NCBI RefSeq assembly: GCF_009469615.1
Contig: NZ_SSXX01000001.1
Coordinates: 682,001 to 746,000 of the forward strand
Origin: Dechloromonas sp. H13
Lineage (GTDB): Bacteria; Pseudomonadota; Gammaproteobacteria; Burkholderiales; Rhodocyclaceae
DNA: 64,000 nt
Direction: 5' to 3'
Part shown: positions 35,403 to 42,599 of the stretch, piece by piece
Layout: the number at the start of each line of letters is the position of its first letter
Numbering within the stretch: position 1 is the stretch's first letter
The notes under the pieces: model-generated
Databases searched by the model: none
What the model was told of the DNA's origin: nothing
What the model saw: the letters and a program-made list of their open reading frames with translations, nothing else
Position numbers and translations under genes: made by a program

Positions 35403-38232
35403 CGTCGGACTCAAACAGCGCCGGCAGGATATGAACCACGCGGGCGCGCCCCTCGGTCGGCAGGCTCTCACGGACCAACCACGGGCGGTCCGTTTCGCTG
35501 CCCTTGCGGCAATACCCCTTGGCGACCAGCAAACGCCCCACGGCCGCCGCGTCGTATCCCTTGCAAACCACGCCGCGCCAAGCCTCGTTAAACAGGAAAT
35601 ACTCTTGGCTCTCGTTGCCCTCGGCATCAAGGCAGCCGCGCCGATAGCCGGCACGGTCCGGCTTGCCCGGCGCGTGTTTGTCCGTGTCGTTCGCCGGCCG
35701 GTCCCAATCCGTGAAAGCCGATTCGCCCTTGCGCCGGATAAATTCGCGGACTTGGCGCAGCATGGCCTTTTCTTCCTGGTTCCCTTGCCCGCCGCGCCGC
35801 GATAGCCAGGCACTAAAACAGGTGCGGGCCGCTTGCAGCGCCTCGCCAGGCTGCCAGCCGGTAATCCCCCATTTGGTCGCCAGCTCACCCGCCGCCCCGA
35901 CCAGGGCAAAGCGCCCGGCAACCCGCCGCGCTTGCCCATGCGCCGCGTCGTTCAGGCAATGCGCCTCAAACTTTCGTTGCGCCTCGCGGACCAGCTCGGG
36001 GACCGCCTCTTGATTGCTTGCCAGCTTCGCAACGAAGGCATGAAACGCCGTTCCGTAATGCCGGCGGGCGGCCCGGTCTAGCGCCATGGCAAACTCGCTG
36101 CCGGTCGCGTAATCATGCAGATTCTCGAACACCCCCAAGCCGGCCCCGGCATCGGCCGGAATCTCTGCCAGGCGTAGTTCCTGCCCGGCTCTCGGGGTCT
36201 TGCCGATTTCCCCCAAATGCTCAGACAGCCCGATTTCACCGCATGACAGGAACAGCAGCCGCCAGCTTGCCCGGTCCCGCGCGCCGCCGGTCCGCGCCGC
36301 CCGGCTCTTGCCGCTGCCGTTCGCCAGCATGTAGCAGGTTTCGCCGGCCTCGCGGGGTTCCATTTGGGCCAGCTCATCAAGCAACAGGGGCGCGTCACAA
36401 TGGGCGCTCGCCAGGGCTTCCAGGCCGTTTGACGTTGCCCGCCAGCGTTGCATGTAATCCGCGCCGCCGCACACCGAAGCGGCAACCCGTAGCGCCGTCG
36501 TCTTGCCGTCGCTGGAATTGCTGCGAAAGTGAAAGCCGCCGGACTCAGCGCCAATCAGGAACAGCAAGGGCGAAGCGAAGCACACGGACACCGCAAACAA
36601 CAGCCGGGAATTGCCGCCGCACAGGCGCGCAACCTCGCGTTGCCATTCGTTCAGGTTGCCGCGCATGGCAAAGGTATGCACCGGCCCGCCCTCGCTTTCG
36701 TAAATCCACGCCCCCGCATTCGGGCCGATAGCGCCGCCAGGCAAGACAAACGCCGCGCCCTCGGGGCCGGCATCATGCCAGCCGGTCCGCTGGGTTACGC
36801 GGGCGCGCGCTTTCGGGCTGGCAGTCTGCAAGTATTCGACCAGCGCCGGCCGGCCGCGCGGCGCGATCCGCAAGCCCTGGTCAAGCAACAGCCCTGCAAC
36901 CTCGGCACCATCGCCGCGAAAAAGCGCCGCCGGAATAATCACCCGGTGCGGCGCGCGGTCGGGGTCGTCAAACTCGCAGAGCAAACCCCAGCCGGCGTTT
37001 TTTGGGTCCCGCACCATTGCGGCAACATGCAGCGGCGCGCACACCCAGCGCCGGGCGTCGTCTTGTCCAACCTGCCAAACGCCCTTGGCGTCCACCTGAA
37101 AGCGCCCGCTCTTGGGGGCCTCGCTGGCGTCCGTCGCCGCTGCCTTGCCGGCGGCCGGCTGCACCGGGCGCAGCGTGTCGGGGTCTTGCATCAATAGCGC
37201 CGCATGGGCAGCGGTCCAACCACGGGCGACCAAATCGGCCGCGTCGTCACCATTGGCCAAGGGTTCGCCATCGGCCAGCGGCGCAACCCCCTCCGCCTCG
37301 ATAGCCCGCCGGGCGAAGGCTGCCAGGTTGAAAACTGACACTTTCCCGGCGTTGACCGCAGCCAGCGCCGCCGCAATATCCCGCATAGCCTTTTCGCCGG
37401 GCGCGTCGGCATCAGGCCAAAGCAAGCATTCACGGCCGGCCAAGGGCCGCCAATCCGCCTTGGCGACCGCTTGCGCCCCGCCTTGCCAGGTAATCACCGG
37501 GTTTTCAGGGAACAGCAGCGCCGCCGCATCGCGGGCTTTCTCGCCCTCCACGATCAGCACCGGGCCGGGCTTCGCCGCCAGATCGGGCAAGCCCAGCAAC
37601 GGACGCGGCGCGGGCGGGGCCTTGAATTGCCATTGCTGCCGGCCATCTGAAAAACGCCACAGGGTCAAGGGCGAAAACTGCTTGCGCTCGCCTTTTGGCT
37701 CATAGCGATCATGGAAGAAGCACAGCGCGCCGGCCGCGTCCGTGTAAGCCCAGCGCGCCGCCGGCTTGCCGTGTCGGGAATGGACAGCCGGCGGGGCCGG
37801 GGCATCCTCGGGGACCGGCATAACGCACGCCGCGCCATCGGTCGGCGGGGCTTCCGGCTGCTTTTTCTCGGGGCTTGATACCCTACCCCGGCCCGCCTCG
37901 CGTTCGCCCGGCTGGCGTTGATTCTGGCGGTCTGATTTGGCGATCCCGAGATAATCCGCCAGCCGTTCCGCCGCTTCGATCTGCCGGCAGTCCAGGACAT
38001 AGGCAGCCAGGGCGACCAAATCCCCGCCCCGGTCGTCTGTAGCGAATTCGGACCACGCCCCGGAATCGCGGTTAATCGACAGGCTGCCGGGCTTGTGGTC
38101 ATTCCTGGTCGGGTTGATCGGTTGATATTCGCGCGCCTGGTTCTTTCCGCCGGACAGGCCAAGCAAACCCATAACCCCGTCGAAGTCCGCCAGCGCCGCC
38201 GCTGCGACCTTGCCGATAAAGTCATTCGCCAT
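35395..38232 (-). CDS. DUF927-type primase/helicase of the element
   Basis: A 945-residue replication protein. An N-terminal region with DRGGDLVALAAYV resembles the primase/CHC-adjacent part. A Toprim-like domain follows (PVLIVEGEKARDAAALL near 228; LLWPDADAPGEKAM near 268). The DUF927 helicase-like domain covers about 400-640, with a Walker-A-like SSDGKTTAL (near 573). This is the architecture of P4-alpha-like proteins that start replication of satellites. It lies between the two iteron-bearing inverted repeats, its likely binding sites. No frameshift or internal stop. Confidence 0.85.
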   Translation of the reverse strand: MANDFIGKVAAAALADFDGVMGLLGLSGGKNQAREYQPINPTRNDHKPGSLSINRDSGAWSEFATDDRGGDLVALAAYVLDCRQIEAAERLADYLGIAKSDRQNQRQPGEREAGRGRVSSPEKKQPEAPPTDGAACVMPVPEDAPAPPAVHSRHGKPAARWAYTDAAGALCFFHDRYEPKGERKQFSPLTLWRFSDGRQQWQFKAPPAPRPLLGLPDLAAKPGPVLIVEGEKARDAAALLFPENPVITWQGGAQAVAKADWRPLAGRECLLWPDADAPGEKAMRDIAAALAAVNAGKVSVFNLAAFARRAIEAEGVAPLADGEPLANGDDAADLVARGWTAAHAALLMQDPDTLRPVQPAAGKAAATDASEAPKSGRFQVDAKGVWQVGQDDARRWVCAPLHVAAMVRDPKNAGWGLLCEFDDPDRAPHRVIIPAALFRGDGAEVAGLLLDQGLRIAPRGRPALVEYLQTASPKARARVTQRTGWHDAGPEGAAFVLPGGAIGPNAGAWIYESEGGPVHTFAMRGNLNEWQREVARLCGGNSRLLFAVSVCFASPLLFLIGAESGGFHFRSNSSDGKTTALRVAASVCGGADYMQRWRATSNGLEALASAHCDAPLLLDELAQMEPREAGETCYMLANGSGKSRAARTGGARDRASWRLLFLSCGEIGLSEHLGEIGKTPRAGQELRLAEIPADAGAGLGVFENLHDYATGSEFAMALDRAARRHYGTAFHAFVAKLASNQEAVPELVREAQRKFEAHCLNDAAHGQARRVAGRFALVGAAGELATKWGITGWQPGEALQAARTCFSAWLSRRGGQGNQEEKAMLRQVREFIRRKGESAFTDWDRPANDTDKHAPGKPDRAGYRRGCLDAEGNESQEYFLFNEAWRGVVCKGYDAAAVGRLLVAKGYCRKGSETDRPWLVRESLPTEGRARVVHILPALFESDDD

Positions 38233-38656
38233 CGCCGGCCGCCCCTCTGGCAGCGCGCCGCGCCTTGCGGGCGCAGCTCCGACAAACCCCGGCGTTCATT
38301 TCCTCCCAATGCTCCGCAAGGTCAGACAAGCCGGACAACAGGGATTCATCAAGGGATTCCAGCCGCCGGTCAAAGACGGTAGCCAGGTCCGACAGCCCGC
38401 GCTCGCTGGCGTCCGCCAGGGCTTCCAGCCCCTCGGAAAAGACCCAGCTCTGATATTCGCGCGCTTGCGCTTCGATCATTGCGGCAACCAACGGGGCGAA
38501 CTGGACAGCAAAGGCGGCCGGCTCATTTGCCAGGGACTTTTCAAGCCCTAGACGCTCGGCAAGCAAACGCAGCGACGCGCAAAGATAATTGCTCGCAGAA
38601 TCGCCGGCTTGGCGCGTAGCATCGGATGCCGCGAAACCAACACGGGCCGCGCTCAT
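38222..38656 (-). CDS. hypothetical helical protein between alpA and primase
   Basis: A 144-residue, mainly helical protein ending in a Cys-containing basic tail (NAGVCRSCARKARRAARG). The start overlaps the alpA stop (ATGA) and its end overlaps the primase start by 11 bp, so alpA, this gene and the primase form one coupled operon. No family recognised. Confidence 0.65.
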   Translation of the reverse strand: MSAARVGFAASDATRQAGDSASNYLCASLRLLAERLGLEKSLANEPAAFAVQFAPLVAAMIEAQAREYQSWVFSEGLEALADASERGLSDLATVFDRRLESLDESLLSGLSDLAEHWEEMNAGVCRSCARKARRAARGAAGDGE

Positions 38657-38877
38657 TTCGCCCCCCCGGCCGCGTTGATTTTCGACTGAATCCAGGCGTC
38701 GACCGCAGCAGCCGGCAAGGCGCTTGCCCGCTCGCCAATCTTGACCAGCGGACCCAGGCGGCCGGCCTTGATCTCTCGATAGACTTGGGAAACCGAAACA
38801 CCCATGCGGCGCGCGGCCATAGGGACGCGCTCGATAGCCGGGCGCGCGGCTGCACTCTCGTTGGTTTGGTTTTGCAT
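38653..38877 (-). CDS. alpA: AlpA-family regulator/excisionase
   Basis: A 74-residue winged-helix-type DNA-binding protein: RVPMAARRMGVSVSQVYREI, then KAGRLGPLVKIGERASALP, then VDAWIQSKI. AlpA proteins act as transcription activators or excisionases in P4-like and other elements. It heads the replication operon. Its ribosome site (AAAGGTGAATC) and ATG lie inside a nested palindrome (38876-38922), suggesting self-repression or RNA folding control. Confidence 0.82.
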   Translation of the reverse strand: MQNQTNESAAARPAIERVPMAARRMGVSVSQVYREIKAGRLGPLVKIGERASALPAAAVDAWIQSKINAAGGAK

Positions 38878-38922
38878 GATTCACCTTTCAATGGCACGGC
38901 AAAGCGCCGTGCGGTGAATCAT
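38876..38922. promoter_or_regulatory. nested palindrome over the alpA ribosome site
   Basis: Outer arms ATGATTCACC and GGTGAATCAT pair perfectly; inside, GCACGGC-AAAGC-GCCGTGC pairs perfectly too. The arm nearest alpA contains its Shine-Dalgarno AGGTG and the A of the start codon. Confidence 0.65.
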
Positions 38923-38958
38923 CCGAATCCGATAGCCGCCCCGAAACGGCCTAAAAAA

Positions 38959-39645
38959 TTATCGGCCGGGCCGAATAATCGAAATAATTTTCGGCCCCCT
39001 ACGGGCTTTCAGCTCCGCCAGCCCGTCGCCCGGCTCAAACTCACCCAGGACAATACGTACAGCAGGAAGGCTAGCTACACGCTCGCCCATTCCCGATTCC
39101 CAGGCAAGCGCCCCATACCCGAGAATTTCCAGCCCCCCGTCTGGCGTTTCGTAAACGGTTGGTCTTTTAATCAGGATGGAACATGCCGGCGGGCCTTCGC
39201 CGGCCGTCGAATCGTCAATGATGCAGTGCAAGTCTTTTTCGAGATCAAGGCCAATTGCCGCCGCAAGCGGATTGCGGATTTTTCGGATTTTGTCGCCCCC
39301 GGAATACTTGAATTCGGCTGCTATCTGGTCGTCAGACTCGCCTTTTTTTTCCCCGAGTTCCGCACATCGCAGCGCCCACGCCAGCAATGCCGCCATATGC
39401 TTTTCATCGGCGCGCGGCCGGCCGGGGCCTTTGGCATCTGGCAGCGCGCTAAGCGGAAATCCATCAATACTTACTTGGCCGATACGCCGGCCGGCTTTGT
39501 TCAACAACGCCCCCGAGATCAACCCCGTTTGCCCTTCACGATGCAGAATTTTGAAGTCGACAGACCCTAAAAAATGGTCAGGCGCGCTAGCTTGCCCTAT
39601 TAAGGAAATTTCAGCCGCCAGGGGGTTTTTCTTGCTCACTACCAC
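38959..39645 (-). CDS. hypothetical element protein
   Basis: A 228-residue soluble protein. The middle part, GRPRADEKHMAALLAWALRC followed by ESDDQIAAEFKYSGGDKIRKIRNPLA, looks like a helical DNA-binding or replication-accessory region. The C-terminal half is beta-rich and ends KIISIIRPGR. I do not recognise it. It begins 8 bp after the upstream 99-residue gene and shares its strand, so likely the same transcript. Confidence 0.6.
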   Translation of the reverse strand: MVVSKKNPLAAEISLIGQASAPDHFLGSVDFKILHREGQTGLISGALLNKAGRRIGQVSIDGFPLSALPDAKGPGRPRADEKHMAALLAWALRCAELGEKKGESDDQIAAEFKYSGGDKIRKIRNPLAAAIGLDLEKDLHCIIDDSTAGEGPPACSILIKRPTVYETPDGGLEILGYGALAWESGMGERVASLPAVRIVLGEFEPGDGLAELKARRGPKIISIIRPGR

Positions 39646-39653
39646 GGCCGGCC

Positions 39654-39953
39654 CTACCGATAAAACCGCGCCGCCGGGTAGCTCTCGCGTATTTTGGCCT
39701 TGACCGCTTCCCGGTCGCCAGCTCGCAGGAACATTTCAACCGGCGCGGAATGGGTCGATTCGTCACACGCCCAAAACAGCGGCGCGCCAAGCCCCCAATA
39801 CGCCCCGCCCTGGTCATAGCCGCCGGCATCAATCCGCAGGCGTTGCAGGTGGAATTTATACGGCAGATCGGCCGGGCCGGGCTTGGCGGCCCTGCCCATA
39901 TCCGCGCCCCGGCTGGAAAAGGCTTTGGCTAGCGTCTTGGTTTGCTCTTTCAT
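39654..39953 (-). CDS. hypothetical 99-residue element protein
   Basis: A small protein with LPYKFHLQRLRIDAGGYDQGGAYWGLGAPLFWA and an aromatic-rich centre. Similar small proteins, as far as I recall, occur beside HigBA in integrative elements, but no function is known. Its ATG overlaps the higA stop by 4 bp. Confidence 0.6.
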   Translation of the reverse strand: MKEQTKTLAKAFSSRGADMGRAAKPGPADLPYKFHLQRLRIDAGGYDQGGAYWGLGAPLFWACDESTHSAPVEMFLRAGDREAVKAKIRESYPAARFYR

Positions 39954-40252
39954 GCCGCCAGCCTCTCGATTCCCTCATACTCGCCCGCCCTAGTCCTGGT
40001 CAGCTCCCACAGGTCTAGCGCCTCTTGCATTCGCAGCCAGCTTTCCGGCGTCGTTCCAGTCAGCTTGCCCAGGCGGATAGCCAGATCAGCGGACAAGCCG
40101 CGTTTTTCGTGCAGCAGTTCGGAAACCGTCAGGCGCGAAACCGCCAGCCGGCGCGCGAATTCGGTTTGGGTCATACCCAGGGCCGGCAACACATCCTCAC
40201 GAAGAATCGCGCCGGGGTGCGTCGGCTTGCGGTTGGGGTTGCGTAGGGTCAT
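39950..40252 (-). CDS. higA: HigA-family antitoxin
   Basis: A 100-residue XRE-type helix-turn-helix antitoxin: HPGAILREDVLPALGMTQTEFARRL, then LTVSELLHEKRGLSADLAIRL. It neutralises HigB and represses the pair. Its start overlaps the higB stop by one base, giving the toxin-first order typical of higBA. It probably stabilises the element in the host. Confidence 0.93.
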   Translation of the reverse strand: MTLRNPNRKPTHPGAILREDVLPALGMTQTEFARRLAVSRLTVSELLHEKRGLSADLAIRLGKLTGTTPESWLRMQEALDLWELTRTRAGEYEGIERLAA

Positions 40253-40530
40253 CAGTGGTAATCCTCCAAATCAACGTCGACGGCATCTTCGCCGTCGAAA
40301 GCGAACGTGATTCGCCAATTACCCGACACGCTCACGGCGTAACGCTTGGGGTCAAAACCCGTCAGTCCGTGAAAGGCGAAGCCCGGCAGGTTCATATCCT
40401 CGGGACGGCCGGCGGAATCCAGGCGGTCTAGCAGGCGCTCGATTCGGGGGCCGTGTTTGGCGTTTATGCCGCGCTTGTCCCCCTCCGAGAAAAACCGCAA
40501 CAGCCCTTTGTGTCGAATGCTGCGAATCAT
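40252..40530 (-). CDS. higB: HigB-family toxin (RelE superfamily)
   Basis: A 92-residue ribosome-dependent mRNA interferase of the HigB/'plasmid maintenance killer' type: MIRSIRHKGLLRFFSEGDKRGI, then RLLDRLDSAGRPEDMNLPGFAFHGLTG and NWRITFAFDGEDAVDVDLEDYH. The C-terminal R/H/Y region is conserved. The ATG at 40530 is preferred over an ATG 18 bp upstream. It is the first gene of the pair. Confidence 0.93.
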   Translation of the reverse strand: MIRSIRHKGLLRFFSEGDKRGINAKHGPRIERLLDRLDSAGRPEDMNLPGFAFHGLTGFDPKRYAVSVSGNWRITFAFDGEDAVDVDLEDYH

Positions 40531-40569
40531 CGGGACATTGTAATGCAATACATTACAAACACAAGCTGC

Positions 40570-40899
40570 TCAGGCTTGCCGGACGCTTACGGCAACCGCC
40601 AGGGCCTCGGCATAGGCCAGCCGGGCGCGATGCACAAGGCGCAGGGCATGGGCAGCCGCAACAGCGGCCGATTCCTGCCGGCATTCCACAGCATCGCCCG
40701 CGAAATCCTTTTCAACCGCCAGGCGCAGCAGGTCTAGCACGGCCTCGGCTGCCATCAGGTCGCCAAGCGGGCCGGCCGGCGGGTAATCCGGGGGCTGTGC
40801 CTCGCTCGCCTTGAACGTGGTCAGCACGGCGTCAAATGACGTTTCGCGGGGGCGCTCGATTGGCGCAACCGGGACAGCCACACGGGCAGCTTTCGCCAT
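40570..40899 (-). CDS. hypothetical 109-residue element protein
   Basis: An Ala-rich, helical protein (AAEAVLDLLRLAVEKDFAGDA...AHALRLVHRARLAYAEAL) with a proline-rich middle. It is the most upstream gene of the left-going cluster, just inside the right inverted-repeat arm. No family recognised. Confidence 0.5.
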   Translation of the reverse strand: MAKAARVAVPVAPIERPRETSFDAVLTTFKASEAQPPDYPPAGPLGDLMAAEAVLDLLRLAVEKDFAGDAVECRQESAAVAAAHALRLVHRARLAYAEALAVAVSVRQA

Positions 40900-40982
40900 G
40901 TTTTCACCCTCTCATTTCATCACCGCGCCGGCCTTCCGGGACGGTCCCGGCAGTGCCCTTGCGCGGCATTTCGCACGGCCTG

Positions 40983-41142
40983 AAACGTCCTGATAACGAA
41001 TTGTCCCGGCGTGTCCCGGCTGTGTCCCGGCGTAAATATGCAGAATGGAAACACTAGACTGCCTATTGGCAAGGCTTTCCGGCGTTTGTCCCGGTTGTCC
41101 CGGTTGTCCCGGCGTATTTCGATAGGGGTAGGGAGAAAAGCC
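40983..41142 (-). repeat. long inverted repeat of the element, right arm, with iterons
   Basis: Reverse complement of the left arm at 34816-34975 with a few mismatches and one small gap. It starts 8 bp beyond the integrase stop. It has the same three CCGGGACAA and three CCGGGACAC units. Confidence 0.8.
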
Positions 41143-41150
41143 GGTGTTTT

Positions 41151-42404
41151 TCATGCGCTGCGCTTGCCGGACTTGATCGGAATAACCTTGTCCGCCTTGC
41201 CCTTTTCACATTGCGCCAATAGATCGGCCAAGGCCCCCAGCGCCGCCCGCCGTTCCTCGAAATAATCATGCACGTTATAGACCGCCTCGATACCCTTGGC
41301 CGGCTTGTGGTTCAGGCACATTTCGGCAATGTAGGGGGCGACACCTAGGGCCGCCAGATGTGTGCGGGCCGTCCGGCGCAGATCGTGCACGGTGAATGGG
41401 TCAAGGTCAGATTTCAGCATGTACAGCGCATGGTTCAGGGTCGTTTCGCTCATGTGTCCGGTCGTCTTGCCGGGCATGGTTCGCTGCATCGGGAAAACGT
41501 AGGCATTGAAGCGGCGCGCCGCCTGTTCTTTCAGGACGGCAAGCACCCAGGGCGACAGCGGAATGCGGATTGCTTCCTCGGTCTTGGTCCGCTCGGCTGG
41601 GATATGCCATTCACCGGCCGCCAGGTCGAATTCGTCCCAGGTTGCTTTCAGCAATTCCATTTTGCGGACGCCGGTAGCCAGCAACAGCTTTAGCGCCGCT
41701 GCCGAATGGGGCGGGAAATTGGGCTGGGTCTGCATGGCCTTGAAGAACTTGACCAACTCGGCACGGGACAAGACACGACTACGCGGCCCAACTTTGCCGC
41801 CAAGGTCTTTCCAGCCATAGGGGGCGGCCGGATTCGCCGCGATGATATGGCGCTTCATGGCGTAGTCGAAAAGCGCCTTGGTCAATTGCAGGGCCTTGCG
41901 GGCGGTCTGCACGATGCCGCGATCCGTCAGGGGGCGCAGCATGGCGTCTACGTCCGCCGGCCTGACTTCCGTTACTTGCAACCGCCCCAGCTTTGGGAGA
42001 ATGTGCAGGGCAAAGACCCCCGAAACCTGTTTCGGCTCTTTCCGCTGCCCTTCGATCTGCCGGCCGTACCAATCATCGTACAGAGCTTGCACGGTTTCCG
42101 TTTTCGCCAAGACCGCCGCCCGCGCCGCCGCCCGCTTCTGGTTCTGTTTGGCCTCGGCAACGTCGATACCCTTGGCAACCTCTACCCGTTTTTCTGCCGC
42201 CAGCTCGCGGGCCTTGGTCAGGGTCAGATCGGGGTAACGCCCCAGGGTCAATTCCTTTGCCTTGCCGGCGAAGCGATAGCGCAGCGTCCACGCCGCCGTT
42301 CCCTTGGCGGAAAGGGTGAAGGTCAAGCCGTCACCATCGGTTTTGGCAATTGGCGCGCCGGCCTTGATCCAATTCCGCAGCTCAACATCAGTCAGCTTTC
42401 CCAC
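41151..42404 (-). CDS. int: tyrosine integrase, P4 type (DUF4102 N-domain)
   Basis: A 417-residue site-specific recombinase. The N-terminal DUF4102 domain (about 1-90) has ELRNWIKAGAPIAKTDGDGL and ELTLGRYPDLTLTKAR. Catalytic residues are R247 (ATGVRKMELL), H340-x2-R343 (VHDLRRTARTH), H366 and nucleophile Y376. I chose the GTG at 42404 because AGGAGG lies 8 bp upstream; a GTG at 42425 is the longer option. It is placed at the argA end of the element and should catalyse integration there. Confidence 0.93.
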   Translation of the reverse strand: MGKLTDVELRNWIKAGAPIAKTDGDGLTFTLSAKGTAAWTLRYRFAGKAKELTLGRYPDLTLTKARELAAEKRVEVAKGIDVAEAKQNQKRAAARAAVLAKTETVQALYDDWYGRQIEGQRKEPKQVSGVFALHILPKLGRLQVTEVRPADVDAMLRPLTDRGIVQTARKALQLTKALFDYAMKRHIIAANPAAPYGWKDLGGKVGPRSRVLSRAELVKFFKAMQTQPNFPPHSAAALKLLLATGVRKMELLKATWDEFDLAAGEWHIPAERTKTEEAIRIPLSPWVLAVLKEQAARRFNAYVFPMQRTMPGKTTGHMSETTLNHALYMLKSDLDPFTVHDLRRTARTHLAALGVAPYIAEMCLNHKPAKGIEAVYNVHDYFEERRAALGALADLLAQCEKGKADKVIPIKSGKRSA

Positions 42405-42599
42405 GGCAAAACCTCCTAGCCACACAGAGTTTCAAAAGCTACACAGCATTTCGTGTAGTCAGATCATTAGCCACCTGCCTAGCTACACACAAATTATGCG
42501 CTGTCTAGCTACGTTACGCAACGAACAGACATAAAAAAACCCGGAAAATCCGGTTGTTAGTTGTTTAGCTGCGATGTTGTGAAACGTCCTGAAACAGCA
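42405..42599. other. right end of the element with putative integrase arm sites
   Basis: Repeats of TAGC(C/T)ACA occur at 42417-42426, 42437-42446 (AGCTACACA), 42468-42474, 42479-42488 and 42506-42512, matching two sites at the left end. These look like arm-type binding sites beside the integrase gene. Confidence 0.55.
42533..42555 (-). terminator. terminator supplied by the element downstream of argA
   Basis: Minus strand CCGGATTTTCCGG followed by GTTTTTTTAT. It stops argA transcription 45 bp past its new stop codon and shields the integrase region. Confidence 0.7.
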
